NCBI GenBank assembly: GCA_035455185.1
Contig: DATIFQ010000343.1
Span: 15,699 to 79,698, forward strand
DNA length: 64,000 nucleotides
DNA from: JAEHDI01 sp035455185
Lineage (GTDB): Bacteria > Acidobacteriota > Terriglobia > Bryobacterales > Bryobacteraceae
Direction of reading: 5' to 3'
Shown: positions 43,917 to 51,124 of the stretch, one piece after another
How the letters are laid out: every line of letters starts with the position of its first letter
Numbering within the stretch: position 1 is the stretch's first letter
Program-made: the position numbers and the translations under genes
The notes under the pieces: generated by a model
Told to the model about the DNA's origin: nothing
Seen by the model: only the letters and a program-made list of their open reading frames with translations
Databases searched by the model: none

Positions 43917-45233
43917 ATGGGCGCCATGAGGGGCGTGGCTGAAGCGCTCTCGGCCTTGCGTACCATGCTGGAGGCCGAGACCCCGGTTGGAGACTCCGCG
44001 AGGTCTTTCCTCGATCTTACGGTCCGGCTAAGGGACTCGGTGCAGCCGGTGCTGGGCGGCACTTGCACAACGGCGTGCGACCGGCTGGCCGAACGTGCGC
44101 GCGTGCTCGAGAGAACCGGCGATCTTGAAGCCCACCTGCTCGCCGGCGTTCAGCTCGAATCGACACTCGCCTGCATCGGCGAGGCAATCGCGGACAACAC
44201 GGAAGCAAAAGCGCAGCACGTCCAGCAAGCTCTGGCGCGGCTCCTGCAACGCGCCTGTGTCCTCGCCGCCGGCACTTCAAGTCCGGATTGGAATTCCTTT
44301 CCGGATCTGATATCGACGCTGGCGGTTGTTCGCCGCAGCGCCGGGGAGCTCGCCGGACTGGTGAGCACTTGCGGAGGCGACTTAGCTCGGAATGCCGCGG
44401 AACTGAATCAACTTTTGGAGTCTTCCGAAGCTCGGTTGCTCGAAGACCCGTGCGCAATGGTGGCGTCACTCACGAGCGAACTGAGGTGGCATCTTGGACT
44501 CGCTGTCCGGCGGGACTGGTGTTTTCTCCACGAGGACATGGACGATTCTTCGCTAGCGGCATACACCAACACGTGGAGGGAAATGCTGCTTCCAGCCGAT
44601 GCGCAGATTACTCCGGAGGGGATCCTCGACGCGGTCTCGCTGTCACAACAGCAGTTCCGGATCTGTGAGATACCAGACCTCGATGATTACCTTGACGAGC
44701 CCGAGCACCTGATCGGCTACGGTCTGGCGAACCTGATCCCGCCTGCGCCGTACGGCTGGGAGTTCTCGTCCGGGACCGCGGTGCAGGCCTTCTTGCGAGG
44801 CCAGCTCGGGCAATGGTACATGCGGCCGTTTCGCGACGGTGTCTCCCCAGTCGAGATGATCTCCACTGTGCTGAAGTTCGGCAGGCCCCTTTATTACGAG
44901 CGAATCCTTCTGCACTCCGTCGCACAGCACAGGCTCGTTCAACATGCGGTCTGGCCGGATGGCGGCGGTGTGAGCCAGTTGGAGACCCTCGCGCACTTGG
45001 AAGATTTCTTCAATGTGATGCTGGACGGCTATCTGCTCCGTAAGATCTCGATGCCCAACCTTCGACGACCCGGCGGGTGGATCGAGTACCTAGAGGATCT
45101 GATTGCTCTCCATTTCGCGGTGACGCCGCAAAAAGTCGTCGAGGCCCGTAAGGACTTTCTCGCGCGTCGCGGTTTCGACTCCGGCGCCCAGTTGCTCGAA
45201 TCCGGCGGTCACGGCGGGGTCTTCCTGAATTAG
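43917..45233 (+). CDS. Protein of unknown function (438 aa)
   Basis: I do not recognise this protein. ATG 43917 (then an ATG at 43926) follows the MBL gene divergently; a much longer upstream reading is antisense to that gene and is discarded. It is mostly helical, with many Ala/Leu/Glu residues, no leader, no transmembrane helix and no catalytic motif that I can name. It contains repeat copy 2 (43983-43998) near its start. It lies 45 bases before ygfZ. Confidence 0.6.
   Translation: MGAMRGVAEALSALRTMLEAETPVGDSARSFLDLTVRLRDSVQPVLGGTCTTACDRLAERARVLERTGDLEAHLLAGVQLESTLACIGEAIADNTEAKAQHVQQALARLLQRACVLAAGTSSPDWNSFPDLISTLAVVRRSAGELAGLVSTCGGDLARNAAELNQLLESSEARLLEDPCAMVASLTSELRWHLGLAVRRDWCFLHEDMDDSSLAAYTNTWREMLLPADAQITPEGILDAVSLSQQQFRICEIPDLDDYLDEPEHLIGYGLANLIPPAPYGWEFSSGTAVQAFLRGQLGQWYMRPFRDGVSPVEMISTVLKFGRPLYYERILLHSVAQHRLVQHAVWPDGGGVSQLETLAHLEDFFNVMLDGYLLRKISMPNLRRPGGWIEYLEDLIALHFAVTPQKVVEARKDFLARRGFDSGAQLLESGGHGGVFLN
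43983..43998 (+). repeat. 16-base direct repeat, copy 2
   Basis: Exact copy of the repeat at 43874-43889, 109 bases downstream and inside the coding region of the 438-aa protein. Cause unknown; it may be a local duplication. Confidence 0.5.
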
Positions 45234-45278
45234 CCCGTATGCTCGAATCCGCCGGCGTGGCCATTCTACACTTGAGGT

Positions 45279-46220
45279 ATGAGCGGGATGCGGATGGAGG
45301 GGTATCGTGCGTTACGCGAAGGGGCAGCATGGCTCGATCTCACGGGGCGCGGAAAGATTGCCGTGCGCGGCGAAGACCGAGCTCGCCTGCTCCATGCCCT
45401 GTGTACGAATCACATCCAGGAACTCACGCCGGGCCGGGGATGCTACGCCTTCTTTCTGAACGCACAAGGCCGCATCCTCGGTGACGCGAACGTCTTCTGC
45501 CTGTCCGGCCACTTCCTGCTCGACACCGAACCGGAACTCGCCTCGAAGCTTTACGATCACATCGACAGGTACATCATCGCTGACGACGTGAGCCTGGAAG
45601 ACATGACGGGCGGCCTGGCGACGATCGGGCTGGAAGGCCCGAAGGCAGCGGTTGTCCTTTCCGCCGCCGGGGCGACAATCCCCGAGACACCGTACGCCCA
45701 CGCGCCGTGGGGAGATCGCATGATCGCCAGGGCGAACACAACCGGCTCCGGCGGATTTCTGCTTTTCGTGCCCGCCGCCGAGAAGGACGCGACCATTAGG
45801 GCGCTCGAGGCCGCCGGCGCTGTCGCCGCGGGCCCTGACGACACTCGCACCGTGAGGGTGGAGAACGCCGTTCCGCGTTACGGCGAAGACATCACGGAAG
45901 CGAGTCTTCCCCAGGAGACGCGTCGCGACGATGCGATCAATTTCAACAAGGGCTGCTATCTTGGGCAGGAGATCGTCGAACGGATTCGGTCACGGGGACA
46001 CGTGAATCGCTCCGTGGTCCGCCTCGAAATCGAAGGCGACCACCCCCTCCCGGCAGGCGCGCGCATCCTGGCAGGAGGGAATGAGACCGGGCAGATCACG
46101 TCCGCGGAGTTTTCACCGGCTCTCGGTAATACGGTTGCCTTGGCGTACGTCCACGCCGTGGATGCCCGTCCGGGCACGCGTCTCACAGTGGACGGCGCGG
46201 TTGCTGTCGTCAGCGTCTGA
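45279..46220 (+). CDS. ygfZ: YgfZ/GcvT-family folate-binding protein
   Basis: 313 aa. The KGCYLGQEIVERIRSRG motif carries the conserved Cys of YgfZ, which uses folate to help iron-sulfur cluster synthesis and repair. The usual N-terminal GcvT fold (LTGRGKIAVRGEDRARLLHALC) is present. ATG 45279 is used; Met at 45288 or 45294 is possible. Convergent with cysC. Confidence 0.9.
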   Translation: MSGMRMEGYRALREGAAWLDLTGRGKIAVRGEDRARLLHALCTNHIQELTPGRGCYAFFLNAQGRILGDANVFCLSGHFLLDTEPELASKLYDHIDRYIIADDVSLEDMTGGLATIGLEGPKAAVVLSAAGATIPETPYAHAPWGDRMIARANTTGSGGFLLFVPAAEKDATIRALEAAGAVAAGPDDTRTVRVENAVPRYGEDITEASLPQETRRDDAINFNKGCYLGQEIVERIRSRGHVNRSVVRLEIEGDHPLPAGARILAGGNETGQITSAEFSPALGNTVALAYVHAVDARPGTRLTVDGAVAVVSV

Positions 46221-46261
46221 GGTGGTCGAGCACTTCCCCAGGAATCGCCAGATGGCCGGGG

Positions 46262-46813
46262 TCAACGAGTCATAGCCGGGATGCCGTTCGGAATCAAGCC
46301 CAACTGCTCCAGCTTGCTCCAAACCTTGTCCGAACTCTCCTCCGGCGTTTCGCGGGAGGAATCCACGGTGACCTCGGGGTTCAGCGGCGCCTCGTAGGGA
46401 TCGGAGACTCCGGTGAACTGCGCTATCTCGCCAGCTAGGGCTTTCTTGTAGAGACCCTTCACGTCCCGCTCCACCAGCACGTCGAGCGGACAATGGACGT
46501 ATACTTCGACGAAATTGGCAGTCTGCGCCCGCACTTCGTCGCGGATCGCCCGATACGGCGAAATGGCCGCGGCGATTGCGATGACCCCGTTGCGTGAGAG
46601 GAGATCACAAACGAATCCGATGCGGCGGATGTTAATGTCGCGATCCTCCTTGCTGAAGCCGAGGCCCTTGGAAAGGTGTGTCCGCACGACGTCCCCATCC
46701 AGTACCTCCACCTTCATACCCGCTTCGCGAAATCGACCAGCGAGGATCTCGGATATCGTACTCTTACCGGCGCCGGAGAGGCCGGTGAACCACAGCGTAA
46801 ATCCTTTATGCAT
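46262..46813 (-). CDS. cysC: Adenylylsulfate kinase (APS kinase)
   Basis: 183 aa. P-loop GLSGAGKST and [20 protein letters not shown] are typical; it phosphorylates APS to PAPS. The ATG at 46813 overlaps the cysH stop by 8 bases. Longer readings run inside cysH. ATP sulfurylase is not in the window. Confidence 0.93.
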   Translation of the reverse strand: MHKGFTLWFTGLSGAGKSTISEILAGRFREAGMKVEVLDGDVVRTHLSKGLGFSKEDRDINIRRIGFVCDLLSRNGVIAIAAAISPYRAIRDEVRAQTANFVEVYVHCPLDVLVERDVKGLYKKALAGEIAQFTGVSDPYEAPLNPEVTVDSSRETPEESSDKVWSKLEQLGLIPNGIPAMTR

Positions 46814-47552
46814 TTGTCCCTTGCAGAATATCATTGACCAGTACGGCCGGTCCACGCAAGACTGCTCCTCCATTCCCGAAATGGATACCACACTCCTTGT
46901 GCTCGTCCTGTTCCCACCACCAGCGCCCCGCGCGCTCGTCCTCTCCGGGCGCAACCGGCCGGGTACACGGCGCACAGCCGATACTGGCATAACCTTGCGC
47001 GTAGAGCGGGTGGACCGGCACGTCGTGCCGCCGGATATAGTCTTCCACGTCGCCGCCGGTCCAGTCGGCCAGCGGGTTCAGCTTCAAACGCCCGTTCTCT
47101 TCCTCGGCCTTCGGAACCGACGCCCGGGTCACTGACTGGGACCGCCTGAGCCCTGTTGCCCAAGCCCGGAACCCGGCAAGTTTCCGCTCGAGCGGGCGAA
47201 CCTTTCGGATTTCGCAGCAAAGCTGGCGCAGCGCAGGCTCTTGGCGGAAGAGGTTAACACCGTAAGAGCGCACCATCGCCTCGAGTTCGGCCGGATCCGG
47301 AGAAGCCGTCTCAACCCGTACGCCGTACTTCTCGCGGACGGTATCGATCATTTGGTGTGTTTCTTCCGGCAAACGGCCGGTGTCCAGGGTAACCACCCGC
47401 ACCTCCGTGGAGATTCGTGCAGCCATATCCAGAATCACCATCCCGGTCTTCTGGAAACTAGTGCAAATGGCAAACGACTCGCCGTACGTCCCGATCGCCC
47501 AGCGCAGGAGATCCGGCGCCGGCAGACGCTCGAGCTGAGAGATGTCAGTCAT
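46806..47552 (-). CDS. cysH: APS/PAPS reductase with 4Fe-4S site
   Basis: 248 aa. Two cysteine pairs, Cys112-Cys113 and Cys193/Cys196 (GCAPC), form the 4Fe-4S site of assimilatory APS reductases; the C-terminal ECGIH contains the catalytic Cys221. Hence it probably reduces APS, although PAPS reduction cannot be excluded because an APS kinase is co-encoded. A perfect inverted repeat lies just upstream of the ATG, probably a sulfur-responsive operator. Confidence 0.92.
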   Translation of the reverse strand: MTDISQLERLPAPDLLRWAIGTYGESFAICTSFQKTGMVILDMAARISTEVRVVTLDTGRLPEETHQMIDTVREKYGVRVETASPDPAELEAMVRSYGVNLFRQEPALRQLCCEIRKVRPLERKLAGFRAWATGLRRSQSVTRASVPKAEEENGRLKLNPLADWTGGDVEDYIRRHDVPVHPLYAQGYASIGCAPCTRPVAPGEDERAGRWWWEQDEHKECGIHFGNGGAVLRGPAVLVNDILQGTNA

Positions 47553-47560
47553 CGAAGACC

Positions 47561-47579
47561 CTAATCTCTATCAGATTAG
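47561..47579 (-). promoter_or_regulatory. Inverted-repeat operator before cysH
   Basis: CTAATCT-ctatc-AGATTAG is a perfect 7-bp inverted repeat with a 5-base centre, ending 8 bases before the cysH start codon. The spacing and A/T-rich arms resemble operators of Rrf2-type sulfur regulators (CymR/IscR-like). On the minus strand it overlaps a weak promoter (TTGCAT-17-TAATCT). Confidence 0.55.
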
Positions 47580-47642
47580 TCTATTTTGTGATGCAATGCA
47601 AGCTTACCGGAGCTTTGACCTCTTGCCGAAGCGGCTTGGGGA

Positions 47643-48269
47643 CTACCGGACCGGCCCGTCGGAGATGGGATCGACGTCGAATTCGAACAACTGGCCCCCG
47701 GCGGTGAAGCGTAGTTTGCCGGCGCCAAGCGGGCGGCCCAGGGTGGGGAAAAAGACCGCGCCGTCGGTCGATTCGCCGGGCTTCAGTCTTGTTTCGACGA
47801 ATGCGATGGCGGAGGCGGCTGCGGCGGCCTTCAACTTCGTGGAGGCGACTTCAGCAAGGGCTGAGCGTCGGCGCTGTTCGTAGCCGTTCGTGGAACGGAA
47901 CCGGACCATACCGTATAGCCCCATCTCGTAGGTCGAGGTGAGCTTGACAACATCGTTCCTGCCGGCTCTATTCAGAAGTTCGCCGACGACGGATTCCGCC
48001 GAGGAGGCCCGGACTGCAAAGCCGTCGTCGCGGGTAAAGACGAAGTCTTCCGGACGGACCATGCACGGGATTGTCGCGCCGTTGGACGCAGCCACCTGCA
48101 GTATGGAGTACTCACGGACCTGGATCGGCAGATGGGCAAACATGACTGTTAGGCCGTTCTTCGAGAGAGTTTGGTACTTGAGTCCACCGGACTCAAACTC
48201 GATCACCTGCGCAGCCACGATGCCGGCCACAGCGATCAGGAGGAGTACGGCGCGAAGGAGCATACCCAC
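47643..48269 (-). CDS. Secreted hypothetical protein
   Basis: 208 aa with a Sec leader (LLRAVLLLIAVAGIVAAQ). The rest is beta-rich, with no motif I can name; a single Cys (IPCMVRP). A start two codons later (MLLRAV) is possible. It lies divergent from the BMC gene, with 187 bases between. Confidence 0.55.
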   Translation of the reverse strand: MGMLLRAVLLLIAVAGIVAAQVIEFESGGLKYQTLSKNGLTVMFAHLPIQVREYSILQVAASNGATIPCMVRPEDFVFTRDDGFAVRASSAESVVGELLNRAGRNDVVKLTSTYEMGLYGMVRFRSTNGYEQRRRSALAEVASTKLKAAAAASAIAFVETRLKPGESTDGAVFFPTLGRPLGAGKLRFTAGGQLFEFDVDPISDGPVR

Positions 48270-48333
48270 TATCTATGATAGCGACATCTGAAAAGAAAAC
48301 GCTGCCACGTTTGCCAGCGCGCAGGCCCCGGGG

Positions 48334-48354
48334 CGGGGAAGGTGACGTTCCCCG
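48334..48354. repeat. Inverted repeat upstream of the BMC gene
   Basis: CGGGGAA (48334-48340) and TTCCCCG (48348-48354) form a perfect 7-bp stem with a 7-base loop in the 187-base divergent region. A possible operator for the shell-protein gene or for the hypothetical gene on the other side. Confidence 0.35.
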
Positions 48355-48456
48355 GCGTGGATGGATTCGCGTGCAATCTTACCGCTTCATTGTGATGGCT
48401 AGGTGGCTGTGATACCGTGGAGGATCAGCGGAAATCCGTAGTCGGAAGGAGGACTC

Positions 48457-48750
48457 ATGGAAGCCCTCGGGATGATCGAAACCAAGGGACTGGTGGGCGC
48501 GATTGAAGCGGCCGACGCGATGGTGAAGACCGCCAACGTGATTCTGACCGGGAAAGAATATGTCGGGGCAGGATACGTGACGGTGACCGTGCGCGGCGAC
48601 GTCGGCGCCGTGAAGGCGGCCACCGACGCGGGAGCGGCCGCGGCCCGCCGCGTGGGCGAGCTCGTCTCCGTCCACGTGATCCCGAACCCGCACGAGGAAG
48701 TCGAAAAGGTTCTCCCAGGGGCGGAAAAAGGCAAAAAATCCCACGGCTAG
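48457..48750 (+). CDS. Bacterial microcompartment shell protein, BMC-H (hexamer)
   Basis: 97 aa, a single BMC domain. The opening [22 protein letters not shown] and the pore-loop segment YVGAGYV (residues 35-41) mark the PduA/EutM-type hexamer that tiles a protein-bounded organelle. A short charged tail (AEKGKKSHG) follows. A strong AAGGAGG precedes the ATG. No BMC-T or BMC-P vertex gene is in the window, so the rest of the shell must be elsewhere. An aldehyde dehydrogenase follows 48 bases later. Confidence 0.95.
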   Translation: MEALGMIETKGLVGAIEAADAMVKTANVILTGKEYVGAGYVTVTVRGDVGAVKAATDAGAAAARRVGELVSVHVIPNPHEEVEKVLPGAEKGKKSHG

Positions 48751-48798
48751 CCGCCGGGCTGAACCCCAGGCTTTCCGAAGGAGCGCCGGTTTCCTGCC

Positions 48799-50622
48799 AT
48801 GCCTCACGAACAAGACCCCGCCGCCATCGAGGAAGTCCGCAGCAAGGTCGAAAAAGCCTATGCCGCGTGGCTGAAGTATCGGAACTTCACACAGGAACAG
48901 ATTGACGTCATCGTAGAGCGCGCGGCGGCAGCGGGCCGCGCTCACGCCCGCCGCCTCGCCGAGCTGGCCGTCGAAGAAACCGGTTACGGCAATGTCGACG
49001 ACAAGATCGCCAAGAACCTACTGTGCGCGGAGTTCCTGCCGAAGGCGATGCGGAAAGTGAAGACGGTGGGCCTGCTGCGGGAGATCCCTGGGCAGAAGGT
49101 CGTCGAGTACGGAGTGCCGGTGGGAGTGGTGGCGGCGATCGTTCCCACCACGAACCCAACCTCGACAGCGATTTTCAAAATCCTCATCTCACTGAAGGCG
49201 GGCAATGGGATCGTCATCAGCCCGCATCCCCGCGCGCTGCGCTCGACATGCGAGACGGCGGAAGTTCTGTACCGGGCCGCGGTTGAGGCCGGCGCGCCGG
49301 AAGACATCGTCCAGTGCCTCGGCAAGCCGACGCTCGAAGGGACGCAGGCGCTGATGAAACACGAGCGGACGGCGGTGATCCTCGCCACCGGCGGTTCCGG
49401 CATGGTGCGCGCTGCGTATTCGAGCGGAAAACCGGCCTTTGGCGTCGGGCCGGGCAACGTGGCCGTGCTGGTGGACCCGAGCGCGGACATTCCCGACGCG
49501 GTCGAACGAATCGTCGCCGGCAAGTCGTTCGACTACGGCACGGTTTGCTCGAGTGAGCAGGCGCTCGTGGCGGAGGAGTCGCTCCGTGACCGGATCGTCG
49601 CAGAACTTAAGGCGCGGAAGGCTTACTTCTGTACCGAGGAGCAGAAAGAGACACTTGGCAAGCTGCTGATTACCCCGAACTGGACCATCAGCCCGAAGTT
49701 CGTCGGGCAGTCCCCGACCAAGATCGCGGAAATGGCGGGATTCACAGTACCGGCCGACACGTCGATTATCGTGGCGGAGCTTCAGGGTGTTGGCAAGCAG
49801 CATCCGCTTTCGGTGGAAAAGCTCTCACCTGTACTGGCGTTGTACTTCGTTAAGGATCACGGGGCTGCGCTCGACACCTGCGAGGCGGTGCTGCGATTCG
49901 GCGGGTTGGGCCACACCTGCGTCATCTACGCGAAGGACGAGTCTCGCATCCGGGAATTCGCGCAGAGGATGCCGGCGATGCGGGTGCTGGTGAACACTTC
50001 CGCGCCGCAGGGTTCCGTGGGACTGACAACGAACGTTTTCCCGTCGATGACGCTGGGTTGCGGCGCAGCCGCGGGCAATATCACGAGCGATAACGTCGGC
50101 CCGCAGCACCTGATCAACGTCAAGCGCCTGGCCTACTCCGTCCGCGAGCCGGACGAGGCGCTGGTACTCCCCCCGAAGGTCGCGGAGACGCAGCCGGTGA
50201 GCATGGACCGGCAGTCCATCGCGGCGGCGGTCGAACAGTACTTGGCGGCGCGCGGCATCCGCCTCGAAGGCGAGCGTCCGGCTGCAGCGACGCCCGTACC
50301 GGCCGCTGCCGTGGTCCCGCAGGTATCGGACATCGTGGATCGTTTCCTCGCAGCGCGGCGTGCGGCCGGCCCGGCTATAGCGCCCGCAAAGGAAGCGAGC
50401 TGCGGCTGCCCGGTGCATCCGCCCGCGCCGCCAGCTCCCGGTGCGGCGCCTCCGGCTCCCCCGGCTCCGGAAGTCCAGATTGTGGACTTCGTTTGCGAGA
50501 ACGACGTACGCGCGGCGATGCGGGACTCTCGCAAGATATTCATCGGGCCGAAGACGATCCTGACGCCCTCCGCACGCGATCTTGGCGAGCGAGAGAACGT
50601 CCTCGTCGTTGCACAGCGATAA
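48799..50622 (+). CDS. Acylating aldehyde dehydrogenase (EutE/PduP-type) with complex C-terminal tail
   Basis: 607 aa, about 130 longer than typical EutE/PduP (~460-480). The ALDH core spans ~1-460; catalytic Cys250 is in DYGTVCSSEQA. It would convert an aldehyde plus CoA and NAD to acyl-CoA. Beyond the core: an amphipathic segment at 471-486 (RQSIAAAVEQYLAARG), a Pro/Ala linker, a second at 508-523 (VSDIVDRFLAARRAAG), a linker with Cys535-Gly-Cys537 and many Pro, and a final module at 560-603 (VCENDVRAAM ... ILTPSARDLG) that resembles the EutQ N-terminus. The two helices look like encapsulation peptides. The next gene follows at the stop. Confidence 0.93.
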   Translation: MPHEQDPAAIEEVRSKVEKAYAAWLKYRNFTQEQIDVIVERAAAAGRAHARRLAELAVEETGYGNVDDKIAKNLLCAEFLPKAMRKVKTVGLLREIPGQKVVEYGVPVGVVAAIVPTTNPTSTAIFKILISLKAGNGIVISPHPRALRSTCETAEVLYRAAVEAGAPEDIVQCLGKPTLEGTQALMKHERTAVILATGGSGMVRAAYSSGKPAFGVGPGNVAVLVDPSADIPDAVERIVAGKSFDYGTVCSSEQALVAEESLRDRIVAELKARKAYFCTEEQKETLGKLLITPNWTISPKFVGQSPTKIAEMAGFTVPADTSIIVAELQGVGKQHPLSVEKLSPVLALYFVKDHGAALDTCEAVLRFGGLGHTCVIYAKDESRIREFAQRMPAMRVLVNTSAPQGSVGLTTNVFPSMTLGCGAAAGNITSDNVGPQHLINVKRLAYSVREPDEALVLPPKVAETQPVSMDRQSIAAAVEQYLAARGIRLEGERPAAATPVPAAAVVPQVSDIVDRFLAARRAAGPAIAPAKEASCGCPVHPPAPPAPGAAPPAPPAPEVQIVDFVCENDVRAAMRDSRKIFIGPKTILTPSARDLGERENVLVVAQR

Positions 50623-51114
50623 ATGAAACAAAACCTCGACACATTGAAGTCCGAGATTCTCGAACAACTCGGGGCGCAGGGTTTCGCCGTCTTTCACAGC
50701 TACTCGCGGAACCTGGAGGATACGGGGACGATCTATTGGGATGTCCACCACTACCCAGATTTCCGGCCGTTCCTCGACACCGCGCGGCAGCTCGGCGTAA
50801 AGATGGTGACCTTCCATCATCGCGAGTTCACCCGGGAGGCAGTGGAGGATGCCTTCGACCGCCTTGAGGAGTGCGAGATTTCGCCGGAGGAGAGGCGCTC
50901 TTACGAACGCCGGCTCCGCGAGATGGGCGGTTACGAGGGGTTCACCTGCGCTGTCGAGCTCGCCTACGACTTCGAGACGCAGTTGTACCTGTATAGTCTC
51001 CAAACCGCCTGGTACACCGAGTTTCTGGACCTGCTCGACGAAATCGACGGCTACACGTCCGACGAGGAAGCGGAGGACGAGGGCCCGATCGGCGGGTACT
51101 TCTCCAAGAATTGA
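50623..51114 (+). CDS. Acidic protein of unknown function
   Basis: 163 aa, starting at the base after the AldDh stop, so co-transcribed. It is rich in Glu/Asp (EEAEDEGPIGGYF at the end) and in aromatic residues (TQLYLYSLQTAWYTEFLDLL). No known domain or leader was recognised. It may be a microcompartment partner or simply an operon neighbour. Confidence 0.6.
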   Translation: MKQNLDTLKSEILEQLGAQGFAVFHSYSRNLEDTGTIYWDVHHYPDFRPFLDTARQLGVKMVTFHHREFTREAVEDAFDRLEECEISPEERRSYERRLREMGGYEGFTCAVELAYDFETQLYLYSLQTAWYTEFLDLLDEIDGYTSDEEAEDEGPIGGYFSKN

Positions 51115-51124
51115 CCCAGCGAGG

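Noticed and set aside
49825..51003. 392-codon minus-strand frame
   Set aside because: Antisense to the aldehyde dehydrogenase; arginine/histidine-rich translation typical of a shadow.
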